From: Sphingomonas mucosissima
Lineage (GTDB): Bacteria > Pseudomonadota > Alphaproteobacteria > Sphingomonadales > Sphingomonadaceae
Direction of reading: 5' to 3'
DNA: 64,000 nucleotides
NCBI RefSeq assembly: GCF_002197665.1
Contig: NZ_NBBJ01000002.1
Span: 124,001 to 188,000, forward strand
Part shown: piece by piece, positions 34,576 through 42,167 of the stretch
Layout of the letters: every line of letters begins with the position of its first letter
Position numbering within the stretch: position 1 is the first letter of the stretch
The notes under the pieces: generated by a model
What the model was told of the DNA's origin: nothing
Seen by the model: the letters and a program-made list of their open reading frames with translations, nothing else
Databases searched by the model: none
Program-made: the position numbers and the translations under genes

Positions 34576-35202
34576 TCAATTCACCGCAAGCGGAGCAGCA
34601 GGAGCAGCAGGGGCGTTGATCGCGCTTGGCACCACAGGCTTCCGCTCGGCTTCTAGGGACGCCAGATATTCCTTCCCGTGACGATCGATCACCGTCACCT
34701 GAGTGGCATTGGCGGTTGCTACCGCCTTCAGATACGAGCGCGGCTTCTTCATCAGGCCGGGAAATTCCACCTGCGTGAGCCCAGCGCGCCGCGCCGCCTC
34801 CTGCGTGAAATGCACGCAATTGCGGGTGTTCATCCGATAGGTGCCGTCACCCTTTTTCTCGTCCCATTCGTCCACCAGCCGCAGGATGCTCGCATATTGC
34901 GCGTCGGTGAGCACAAGCGAGAATTGCGCGTCGCTCCCATCCATGTAGCCGCGCTTGGCGATGTCGATCCGCCCGGCGACCGGGCCGAACAGGATCGCGG
35001 GGGTGATCGCCTTGGGCGTGAACCCATAATTGAGATCCACGGGCTCGCCCCCCGCATCGGGCGTTCCGCGCAGCGTGAAGAACGCATGCGGAAAATGGTT
35101 GCCGAATTCATGGCTCCAGAAGGTGATGAGTACCGCCGCATGGGCGGGCAGCGCCGCCAGGGAAAGCAGCATCGCGGCGAGCATGGCGATGAAACGCGTC
35201 AT
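34576..35202 (-). CDS. Secreted hypothetical protein, possible permuted papain-like fold
   Basis: 208 residues from the ATG at 35202, where a clear Sec signal begins (MTRFIAMLAAMLLSLAALPAHA). The mature sequence has ITFWSHEFGNHFPHAFFTLRGT near the start and YRMNTRNCVHFTQEAARRAGL near residue 140. A leading His/Phe-rich strand followed by an NC-H-F motif recalls NlpC/LRAT-like permuted papain folds, in which His comes before Cys; this is inference only. The C-terminal 40 residues are Ala/Pro-rich. It is downstream of the aceA terminator. Confidence 0.68.
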   Translation of the reverse strand: MTRFIAMLAAMLLSLAALPAHAAVLITFWSHEFGNHFPHAFFTLRGTPDAGGEPVDLNYGFTPKAITPAILFGPVAGRIDIAKRGYMDGSDAQFSLVLTDAQYASILRLVDEWDEKKGDGTYRMNTRNCVHFTQEAARRAGLTQVEFPGLMKKPRSYLKAVATANATQVTVIDRHGKEYLASLEAERKPVVPSAINAPAAPAAPLAVN

Positions 35203-35279
35203 GCGGTCGGTTCTGTCATTGTGCGGCCTGCCACTCAAGCCTTTGAATCGCCGCGCGTCGCACTGCCTCCCCCATGGAA

Positions 35280-35311
35280 ATACCCGCCGATGGCGAGCCA
35301 TCGACGGGTAT
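35280..35311 (-). terminator. Rho-independent terminator of aceA
   Basis: On the minus strand ATACCCGTCGATGG pairs with CCATCGGCGGGTAT (14 pairs with one T-G) around a CTCG loop, followed by TTTCC. It lies 86 bases after the aceA stop. Confidence 0.7.
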
Positions 35312-35396
35312 CCTTCCTCCCCAGGAACTTGGCGGCCGGGCGGCGCCACGGCCGAGCCTGTGCGTCGCGGCGGCGGCATCGCCGCCGCCATGCGCA

Positions 35397-36992
35397 TCAG
35401 GCTGCGAATTGGTTCATCGTGTTGTGGGCGCCGCCGGCCTTCAGCGCGGCCTCACCGGCGAAGTATTCCTTGTGATCGTCGCCGATGTCGCTGCCCGACA
35501 TGTTCTGGTGCTTCACGCAGGCGATCCCTTCCCGGATCTCCTTGCGCTGCACGCCCTTGACGTAGCCGAGCATGCCCGCCTCGCCGAAATACTCCTTGGC
35601 AAGATTATCGGTCGACAGCGCCGCGGTGTGATAGGTCGGCAGGGTAATGAGGTGGTGGAAGATGCCGGCCCGCGCAGCCGCATCCTTCTGGAAGGTGCGG
35701 ATCCGCTCGTCGGCCTCTGCCGCCAGATCGGTGTCGTCATAGTCGACGCTCATCAGCTTCGCCCGATCATAAGCCGAGACGTCCTTGCCGGCTTCCACCC
35801 AGGCATCGAACACCTGCTGGCGGAAGTTCAGCGTCCAGTTGAAGCTGGGCGAGTTGTTATACACCAGCTTCGCGTTCGGGATCACCTCGCGAATGCGGTC
35901 AACCATCGACGCGATCTGTTCGATGTGCGGCTTCTCCGTCTCGATCCACAACAGGTCGGCGCCATTCTGCAGGCTGGTGATGCAATCCAGCACGCAGCGG
36001 TCGGCGCCGGTTCCTTCGCGGAACTGGAACAGGTTCGACGGCAGGCGCTTCGGACGCATCAGCTTCCCGTCACGCTCGATCACGACATCGCCACGCAGCG
36101 TCGACAGGTCGGTCACTTCCTCGCAATCGAGGAAGCTGTTGTACTGGTCCCCGATGTCGCCCTTCTCCTTGGAGAAGGCGATCTGCTTGGTGAGGCCAGC
36201 GCCGAGCGAGTCGGTGCGGGTCACGATGATGCCGTCGTCGACGCCGAGCTCGAGGAAAGCGTAGCGGCAGGCGCGGACCTTCGCGAGGAAATCCTCATGC
36301 GGCACGGTGACCTTGCCGTCCTGGTGGCCGCACTGCTTCTCGTCCGACACCTGGTTCTCGATCTGCAGCGCGCAGGCGCCTGCCTCGATCATCTTCTTGG
36401 CGAGGAGGTACGTCGCCTCCGCATTGCCGAAGCCGGCGTCGATGTCGGCGATGATCGGCACCACGTGCGTCTCGTAATTGTCGATCACCTGCGTCAGCCG
36501 CTGCGCCTCGATCTCGTTGCCGCTCTCCCGTGCCTTGTCGAGATCGCGGAACATCATGCCGAGTTCGCGGGCGTCGGCCTGCTTCAGGAAGGTGTAGAGT
36601 TCCTCAATCAGCGCCGGAACGCTGGTCTTCTCGTGCATCGACTGGTCGGGCAGCGGGCCGAACTCGCTCCGCAGCGCGGCGACCATCCAGCCGGAGAGGT
36701 ACAGATACCGCCCCTTGGTAGTGCCGAAATGCTTCTTGATCGAGATGAGCTTCTGCTGGCCGATAAAGCCGTGCCAGCAGCCCAGCGACTGGGTGTATTC
36801 GGCCGGATTTGCATCATAAGCGGCCATGTCACGACGCATGATGGCCGCGGTGTAGCGCGCGATGTCGAGTCCGGTGCGGAACCGGTTCTGCAGCCGCATC
36901 CGCGCGACGGATTCAGCGTCGATCCCATCCCACGTGCCCTTGTAGCTGGCAACGAGCTGGCCGATCTGGCTGGTCTGTTCCTGGTAGGTCAT
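35397..36992 (-). CDS. aceA: Isocitrate lyase (long form)
   Basis: 531 residues from the ATG at 36992, the long isocitrate lyase form found in Pseudomonas and sphingomonads rather than the 430-residue E. coli type. The catalytic-loop signature is KQCGH (219-223) in LQIENQVSDEKQCGHQDGK, with a Gln in place of the usual second Lys/Arg. The substrate region is seen as NSPSFNW. The enzyme splits isocitrate to glyoxylate and succinate. A small gene lies upstream on the same strand, and a divergent regulator of the ScfR/RamB type adjoins. No malate synthase gene is in the window. Confidence 0.96.
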   Translation of the reverse strand: MTYQEQTSQIGQLVASYKGTWDGIDAESVARMRLQNRFRTGLDIARYTAAIMRRDMAAYDANPAEYTQSLGCWHGFIGQQKLISIKKHFGTTKGRYLYLSGWMVAALRSEFGPLPDQSMHEKTSVPALIEELYTFLKQADARELGMMFRDLDKARESGNEIEAQRLTQVIDNYETHVVPIIADIDAGFGNAEATYLLAKKMIEAGACALQIENQVSDEKQCGHQDGKVTVPHEDFLAKVRACRYAFLELGVDDGIIVTRTDSLGAGLTKQIAFSKEKGDIGDQYNSFLDCEEVTDLSTLRGDVVIERDGKLMRPKRLPSNLFQFREGTGADRCVLDCITSLQNGADLLWIETEKPHIEQIASMVDRIREVIPNAKLVYNNSPSFNWTLNFRQQVFDAWVEAGKDVSAYDRAKLMSVDYDDTDLAAEADERIRTFQKDAAARAGIFHHLITLPTYHTAALSTDNLAKEYFGEAGMLGYVKGVQRKEIREGIACVKHQNMSGSDIGDDHKEYFAGEAALKAGGAHNTMNQFAA

Positions 36993-37047
36993 GATTGTTC
37001 CTGTCGCCGATGATGGCACGCGGGACCGAACCCGCAAGAAGGGTCGA

Positions 37048-37203
37048 TCAGCCGAGGCGGCCGAGGCGGTGGTACAGGTTCGAGAATTTGGCCGAGCGGG
37101 GATCGTCGGCGATCTTCTTGATATACTCGCCGATGGCTTCCTTCATGAGGCCGAAGTCCTCGGTCGAGAAAACGGCGCGGCTGCGCTGCGGGGTAGCGTC
37201 CAT
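37048..37203 (-). CDS. Small protein upstream of aceA, function unknown
   Basis: 51 residues from the ATG at 37203, preceded by AGGAGG at good spacing. MDATPQRSRAVFSTEDFGLMKEAIG followed by EYIKKIADDPRSAKFSNLYHRLGRL is soluble and helical, with a charged-aromatic core and no cysteines. It is the first gene of the aceA transcript, 55 bases ahead of it, which suggests a role in or coregulation with the glyoxylate cycle. Family not recognised; small but well supported by its RBS and position. Confidence 0.75.
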   Translation of the reverse strand: MDATPQRSRAVFSTEDFGLMKEAIGEYIKKIADDPRSAKFSNLYHRLGRLG

Positions 37204-37310
37204 GGTCGTTCCTCCTGTGTGAATGCTTACAACTGCGATCATAAGAACAGCATGGCGGGCGGTTTCACAATGCGGTGGACCAGCTATTCCGTGTCACCGG
37301 GTCGCTTCAA

Positions 37311-37347
37311 CGTTGTCCGACGTTGTCTTTCTGTAAAGAATTGACAG
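37311..37347. promoter_or_regulatory. Candidate operator between aceA unit and its regulator
   Basis: An imperfect dyad CTGTAAAGAATTGACAG (37331-37347; six of eight pairs match around a central A) lies 29 bases before the regulator start. Next to it is a 10-base-period direct repeat CGTTGTC (37311 and 37321). Both lie in the 173-base divergent region and are good candidates for regulator binding. Confidence 0.5.
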
Positions 37348-37376
37348 CATCTCTGCGCGGCGCCACGGTCTCCGCC

Positions 37377-38762
37377 ATGGCAGAGCGCAAACTGATGGCA
37401 GGGCATGTGGTGCGGCGCCTGCGGCGGCAGCAGGCGTTGAGCCAAGCCGCCATGGCCGAGATGCTAGGGATCAGCCCGAGCTACCTCAATCTGGTTGAGC
37501 GCAACCAGCGGCCGGTGTCGGCGACATTGCTGGTGAAGCTGGCCGAAACCTTTGATTTCGATCCGCGCGCGCTGACCGCGGCGGAGCCTGGCGGCGGGCG
37601 CGATGCGATGCGCCGGCGACTGGCCGATCCGATGTTCGCCGACCTCGAGATTGACCGCAACGAGCTGGAGGAATGGCTCGCCGCGGCACCCGGCGGTGCG
37701 GAGGCGTTCGCGCGCGCGTTCGACCGGATGGGGCAGGGGGCCGCCACCGCAGCGCCCACCGATGATCCGGTGGCGCTCGTCCGCCGCGAGATCGGGCGCT
37801 GGCGCAACCATTTCCCCGATCTGGATGTCGCGGCCGAGGCGCTGGCCGACGAGCTGCGATTGGGCGCAGGCGATCTGTACGGCGCCATGTCAGAGCGGCT
37901 GCGCGTCAGGCATAGTATTGCCATCCGTGTCCTTCCCGTCGACGTGCTGCCGGACGTGCTGCGACGGCTGGACCTGCATGCGCGCCAGCTCCAGCTCTCC
38001 GAACTGCTCGATCCCGCCAGCCGCACCTTTGCCGCCGCGTTCCAATTAGCGCTGATCGAGGCCCGGGCGGAAATCGACGCGCTGGTAGTCGGGGCAGGCT
38101 TTGGTCAGATCGCCGCAGACCGTTTGTTCCGGCGACACCTTGCCAGCTATTTCGCCGCCGCCGTCATGATGCCCTATGCCCGTTTCCTGCGCGCGTGCGA
38201 GGCGACCGGCTATGACATCGAGCTGCTCCAACGCCGCTTCGGCACGGGGTTCGAGCATGTCGCGCACCGGTTGACGACCTTGCAGCGGGTCGGTGCGCGC
38301 GGCCTGCCGTTCTTCATGGTCCGCGTCGATCGCGCTGGTCAGTCATCCAAACGCTATGCCGGTGCGAGCGGTGCCGCGCTCGTCGAGGCAGAGGGTCGAT
38401 GCCCGCTTTGGCGCCTTCACCACGCGTTCGACCGCCCCGGCCAGCTGATGGTCCAGCTGGTCGAATTGGAGGATGGCGAGCGGTGGCTGACAATGGCGCG
38501 CACCGTGACGCCGCAGGGTCAGCGCTACGGCATGATCTCCGCGGAGTTCGCGATCGGCATCGGGGTGGCGGCGGACCATGCCGGCACGCTGGCGGCCGCG
38601 GGTGGCTTTGATCTGGCCGGCCCGGCGATGCCGATCGGCCTGGGATGTCGCCAATGCTTTCGTCAGGATTGCCCGCAACGCGCCGCCGCGCCGGCCGGGC
38701 GCGCGCTGACGATCAACGAGCGGGAGCGGCGGATCACCGCGCTAACCTTTGCCGGTGATTGA
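37377..38762 (+). CDS. XRE/ScfR-family transcriptional regulator (short-chain fatty acyl type)
   Basis: 461 residues from the ATG at 37377. An N-terminal helix-turn-helix (about 5-65) reads RRLRRQQALSQAAMAEMLGISPSYLNLVERNQRPVS. The middle is an IrrE/ImmA-like domain in which the usual HExxH zinc motif is not seen (FRRHLASYFAAAVMMPYARFLRACE). The C-terminal DUF2083-type domain ends in GLGCRQCFRQDCPQRAAAP. This architecture is that of the RamB/PrpR/ScfR regulators of acetate, glyoxylate and propionate metabolism, which sense short-chain acyl-CoA. Divergent from the aceA unit, its likely target. Confidence 0.9.
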   Translation: MAERKLMAGHVVRRLRRQQALSQAAMAEMLGISPSYLNLVERNQRPVSATLLVKLAETFDFDPRALTAAEPGGGRDAMRRRLADPMFADLEIDRNELEEWLAAAPGGAEAFARAFDRMGQGAATAAPTDDPVALVRREIGRWRNHFPDLDVAAEALADELRLGAGDLYGAMSERLRVRHSIAIRVLPVDVLPDVLRRLDLHARQLQLSELLDPASRTFAAAFQLALIEARAEIDALVVGAGFGQIAADRLFRRHLASYFAAAVMMPYARFLRACEATGYDIELLQRRFGTGFEHVAHRLTTLQRVGARGLPFFMVRVDRAGQSSKRYAGASGAALVEAEGRCPLWRLHHAFDRPGQLMVQLVELEDGERWLTMARTVTPQGQRYGMISAEFAIGIGVAADHAGTLAAAGGFDLAGPAMPIGLGCRQCFRQDCPQRAAAPAGRALTINERERRITALTFAGD

Positions 38763-38798
38763 TGACCTGAGATTGTTGGCTGGAGATTGGTGCCGGCG

Positions 38799-39449
38799 CT
38801 AGGCCGCCTTCACCGCCTGGCCCAGCTCCAGCGTCTCGCCGCGGGTGATGATCACCTTGTCGCCGAGCTTCACCGTTTCGAACAGCTTCTTGGCGAAAGG
38901 AAGCGGCACGCCGATGCAGCCGTGCGTCATATATCCTTCGGCCACCTCGCTGGCGTGCACCGCGACGCCGTCATTTGTCAGGCGCAGCATGTACGGCATA
39001 GGGGCGTTGTAGATATTGGAGACGTGATCCTTGCTCTTCTGCGTGATGGGATAGACGCCCAGCGGGGTCGGCTTCGCATCCGCGCCGAAGAGGATCGCTG
39101 CCGCGCCGATCTCATGCCCGTCGCGGAAGACGCTGAGCACCTGCGCGGCGAGGTCGACCGTGATCACGATCGTGCCCGTCGCAGGCGCTGCGCTTTCATC
39201 CCAATGATGATCGCCCAGCTTCATGGGGCCATCGATCGGCAGGATCGACTTGACGGTATAAGCGTCCGGATCGGGCGCCGGCGTTGAAACGGGGGCTGGC
39301 GCCGGTGCGCGATCAGGTGTCGGAGTGGGCGAGCGCGCTGCCGCGACCTGCGACTGCGGCGCTGGAGCAGGCGTGCGGGTCGCAACAAAGATCACCGCGC
39401 CAAGGGCAACGGCAAGCAGGGCGAGCAGCAGGCGTCCGCGTGAAAACAT
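38799..39449 (-). CDS. L,D-transpeptidase (YkuD domain)
   Basis: 216 residues. An N-terminal membrane anchor (about 5-23) is followed by a Pro/Ala linker (25-65) and a YkuD catalytic domain with VAVHASEVAEGYMTHGCIGVP (catalytic His and Cys, about 165-185). It would form 3-3 cross-links or attach proteins to peptidoglycan in the periplasm. The active-site motif is HGCIG rather than the more common SHGCIR. It converges on the ScfR regulator with 36 bases between. Confidence 0.9.
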   Translation of the reverse strand: MFSRGRLLLALLAVALGAVIFVATRTPAPAPQSQVAAARSPTPTPDRAPAPAPVSTPAPDPDAYTVKSILPIDGPMKLGDHHWDESAAPATGTIVITVDLAAQVLSVFRDGHEIGAAAILFGADAKPTPLGVYPITQKSKDHVSNIYNAPMPYMLRLTNDGVAVHASEVAEGYMTHGCIGVPLPFAKKLFETVKLGDKVIITRGETLELGQAVKAA

Positions 39450-39578
39450 GAGGTCAGCCTTAGCCCGGGATGGTTGCGGTGGACTGATACGACACGGTTA
39501 ACGAGCGTAACAGGGTTGCGCCGGGCCCACCACCGTCGCCCCGCGAACGGATGCGCCGGGCCTCGGCGTGGGCGTCAG

Positions 39579-40523
39579 TCAGGCGCCGGCAACCGTCAGG
39601 CGATCCAGCTGTTCCGCCGACAGCGTCAGGGTCATCGCCGGCAGGAGATCCTCGATCTGCGCCACGCTGGTGGCGCTGGCGATCGGCGCCGTGACGCCTT
39701 CCTGCGCGATCAACCAGGCGAGCGAGATTTGCGCAAGTGTGGCGCCCGTCTCCTCGGCCACCGTGTCGAGCGCCTCCAGCACTGCGCGGCCATGGCCCTC
39801 CAGCAGGTCGCCCATCCGGCCGCCACGCACGCTCTTGGACAAGTCCTCGCGCGATCGATATTTGCCGGAGAGGAACCCGGAGGCGAGGCCGTAATATGGC
39901 ACCACGCCGATATTCCACTCCACGCAATAATTCTGCAGTTCGCCCTCGAACTTGTGACGGCTGACCAGATTATACTCCGGTTGCAGCGCGTCGTAGCGCG
40001 GCAGGCCAGCAGCCCGCGCCTTTTCATTGGTGGACTTCAGCCGTGCGGCATGAAAATTGGACGCGCCGAGCACACGCACCTTCCCGGCATCCACCAGCTT
40101 CGCGAATGCCTCGAGTGCGGCCTCCTGCGGCGTCGCCTCATCATCCTGATGCGCGAAATAAAGGTCGATGCGATCGGTGCCGAGCCGCTTGAGCGACGCG
40201 TCGCAGGCCGCCGCGATCCGCGCCGGCGCCAGCTTCTCGCCGCCTTCGCCCGGCAGCATGCCCACCTTCGTCGCGATCAGCACCTGGTCGCGCTTGCCCG
40301 ATGCTTTCAGCCATTCGCCGATCATGCTTTCGGACTCGCCGCCCTGGTGCCCCGGCACCCAGGCAGAGTAAACGTCGGCCGTGTCGATCATGGTGCCGCC
40401 GCCGGCGACAAAGGCGTCGAGCACGGCGAAGCTCGCATCTCGATCAGCAGTCCAACCGAAGACATTGCCGCCCAATACCAGCGGCGCGATTTCGAGGTCG
40501 GACGAGCCGAGACGCTGCTTCAA
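39579..40523 (-). CDS. Aldo/keto reductase
   Basis: 314 residues with the AKR barrel: MKQRLGSSDLEIAPLVLGGNVFGW, GGTMIDTADVYSAW (Asp/Tyr of the tetrad), VLIATKVGML (Lys), DLYFAHQDD (His) and a C-terminal TAPIASATSVAQIEDLL for NADPH. It belongs to the potassium-channel beta/YhdN-like branch. It starts with TTG, overlapping the stop of the upstream small lipoprotein gene as TTGA, so it is the last gene of a three-gene coupled unit. Substrate unknown. Confidence 0.92.
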   Translation of the reverse strand: MKQRLGSSDLEIAPLVLGGNVFGWTADRDASFAVLDAFVAGGGTMIDTADVYSAWVPGHQGGESESMIGEWLKASGKRDQVLIATKVGMLPGEGGEKLAPARIAAACDASLKRLGTDRIDLYFAHQDDEATPQEAALEAFAKLVDAGKVRVLGASNFHAARLKSTNEKARAAGLPRYDALQPEYNLVSRHKFEGELQNYCVEWNIGVVPYYGLASGFLSGKYRSREDLSKSVRGGRMGDLLEGHGRAVLEALDTVAEETGATLAQISLAWLIAQEGVTAPIASATSVAQIEDLLPAMTLTLSAEQLDRLTVAGA

Positions 40524-40708
40524 TTCAAATTTCCATTCTCAAGATTGTCGAGCGCGACGCTGTTCGCCTCCAGCATTTCCGCCGCCTCGTTCAGTTGCCG
40601 CTCCTCATCGGATGTCGGCGTGCCGGGCGGTGCCGGATCGCTGGAGCAGGCGCCGATCAGCAATAGAAAGGGGAGCGTCAGCCACGCTCCCCCCGGATGC
40701 CGGATCAC
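40520..40708 (-). CDS. Small lipoprotein
   Basis: 62 residues. The start is GTG at 40708, overlapping the previous stop as GTGA. A signal peptide with lipobox LLIGAC (Cys at residue 21) is followed by a short acidic segment, SDEERQLNEAAEMLEANSVALDNLEN, predicted helical. It is coupled to both neighbours by 4-base overlaps. Function unknown. Confidence 0.7.
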   Translation of the reverse strand: MIRHPGGAWLTLPFLLLIGACSSDPAPPGTPTSDEERQLNEAAEMLEANSVALDNLENGNLN

Positions 40709-41028
40709 CGATCGCGAAGTTCGTTGCCGGCGTTGACCATTGCATTGCCGGTCGCGTCGGCAGCACGGTCAGCCGAGTTCGAGATGGCGGCACCCGTACG
40801 CTCGGCGCCACGCTCCGCGCGCGCACCGGCATTGTCGAGCGATGCCTCGGCCGAACCCAGTGCCTCGTCCGTTGCCGCATCCACGTCCTCAACCGCATTC
40901 GCGGTCGTGGCGCTGACATCCGAGCCGACGGCGTTTGCGGCTTCGGCCGTTTCGTTCTGGGCCTGCGGGCTGCAAGCGCCCAGCGCTGCGGCAGTGGCCA
41001 GACCGGCGGCGATGGCGAAAAACTTCAT
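40705..41028 (-). CDS. Ala-rich helical lipoprotein
   Basis: 107 residues from the ATG at 41028, with GGGAGAGAG upstream; an in-frame start 31 codons earlier adds no signal-like sequence. Lipobox AALGAC puts the acylated cysteine at residue 19. The rest is a long, charged, alanine-rich helix (NETAEAANAVGSDVSATTANAVEDVDAATDEA...), similar in style to osmotically induced or entericidin-like small lipoproteins. First gene of the unit with the second lipoprotein and the aldo/keto reductase. Confidence 0.78.
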   Translation of the reverse strand: MKFFAIAAGLATAAALGACSPQAQNETAEAANAVGSDVSATTANAVEDVDAATDEALGSAEASLDNAGARAERGAERTGAAISNSADRAADATGNAMVNAGNELRDR

Positions 41029-41147
41029 CAACTCTCTCCCTGTGTGTTTACCCGAGGCCGCACGCGGCGTCAGCGCGTCAAACGTCGCGCGGGCGTTTTG
41101 GGTCCGCAACGATTGTTGCACGTGCCCGCGCGACGATCTCTCTTCGT

Positions 41148-41177
41148 TTGACGAGATATAAAGATATCTTTATATCT
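41148..41177 (+). promoter_or_regulatory. Promoter with 24-bp palindromic operator of the ArsR-methyltransferase/metF operon
   Basis: TTGACG (41148-41153), a 17-base spacer and TATATC (41171-41176) form a good sigma-70-type promoter. The spacer and -10 are part of a perfect 24-bp palindrome (41154-41177) made of AGATATAAAGAT and its reverse complement. Binding there would block the polymerase. The expected transcript start (about 41183) coincides with the GTG start codon at 41184, so the mRNA may be leaderless. Confidence 0.8.
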
Positions 41178-41183
41178 GTTCGC

Positions 41184-42167
41184 GTGACCCAGGCGTTGGA
41201 AACCTTTCGTGCATTGGCGGATACGTCGCGCCTCCGCATCCTCCGCCTGTTGCGGACCATGGAACTATCGGTCGGCGAATTGGCGCTGGTGCTCGGCCAG
41301 AGCCAGCCGCGCGTCAGCCGCCACGTCAAGATCCTCTGCGATGCCGGGCTGACCGAGCGTCGCAAGGAAGGCAGCTGGGTGTTCGTCGCGCTCGGGGCGA
41401 AGCGCTTGGTCGATCCGGTGCTGGCTGCGATCGACGCGCTTGATGGCGCAGCGGCGGATGCGGAAGGGGCGACGGACGCCGCTCGTCTTGCGGCCGTGCG
41501 GGCCGATCGCGCGGCCTCCGCCTCGCAATGGTTCGAGGCGCATGCGAGTGAGTGGGACGGGATCCGCTCGCTCCATATCCCGGAAAGCGAAGTGGAAGGC
41601 GCCATGCAGCGGCTGCTGGGCGACGCGCCGCTGGGCCGCCTGGTCGACATCGGCACCGGCACCGGGCGCATGATCGAGCTGTTCGCGCCGCGAGCCAGCA
41701 CCGCGCTTGGCATCGATCGCAGCTCGGAAATGCTTCGAATCGCGCGCGCCAAGATTGGCGAACGCGGGCTCGCCAATGCCGAACTGCGCCAGGCCGATCT
41801 GTATTCGCTGCCGGTGCCCGATGCCGGCGCCGATGTGGCGATCGTCCATCACGTGCTTCATTACGCGCAGCAGCCGGGCGCCGCGATCGTGGAGGCCGCG
41901 CGGGCGCTCGCCTCGCGCGGGCGGCTGCTGATCGCGGATTTCGCGCCGCATGATCGCGAGGAGCTACGCGCCAAGGATGCGCATACGCGGCTCGGCTTCT
42001 CGGACGCGCAGATCGAAGGCTGGTTCGACACCGCGGGGCTCGTGGTGGAACAGACCGAAACGCTGGAAGGCGGCGAACTCACGGTGAAGATCTGGCTCGG
42101 GCGCAAGCCCGCGGCCGGCGGCCAGACGCCGCAGCGCGGCACCATTCACGAGGTAAAGGCGGCATGA
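41184..42167 (+). CDS. ArsR-family regulator fused to a SAM-dependent methyltransferase domain
   Basis: 327 residues from the GTG at 41184. The ArsR winged helix (about 1-85) reads ETFRALADTSRLRILRLLRTMELSVGELALVLGQSQPRVSRHVKILCDAGLTERRKEGSW. A class I methyltransferase domain (about 145-270) has LVDIGTGTGRMIELF (motif I), LGIDRSSEML and VHHVLHYAQQP. In metF/metH neighbourhoods such proteins are thought to sense S-adenosyl compounds (SahR/SamR-like), inferred here from context. It is coupled to metF by ATGA and has a perfect palindrome in its promoter, probably its own operator. Confidence 0.9.
   Translation: MTQALETFRALADTSRLRILRLLRTMELSVGELALVLGQSQPRVSRHVKILCDAGLTERRKEGSWVFVALGAKRLVDPVLAAIDALDGAAADAEGATDAARLAAVRADRAASASQWFEAHASEWDGIRSLHIPESEVEGAMQRLLGDAPLGRLVDIGTGTGRMIELFAPRASTALGIDRSSEMLRIARAKIGERGLANAELRQADLYSLPVPDAGADVAIVHHVLHYAQQPGAAIVEAARALASRGRLLIADFAPHDREELRAKDAHTRLGFSDAQIEGWFDTAGLVVEQTETLEGGELTVKIWLGRKPAAGGQTPQRGTIHEVKAA

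Noticed and set aside
35274..37013. Long antisense frame of about 579 codons opposite aceA
   Set aside because: It lies almost entirely against a canonical isocitrate lyase. Long open antisense frames are expected from strong third-position GC bias, and its translation has no recognisable domain.
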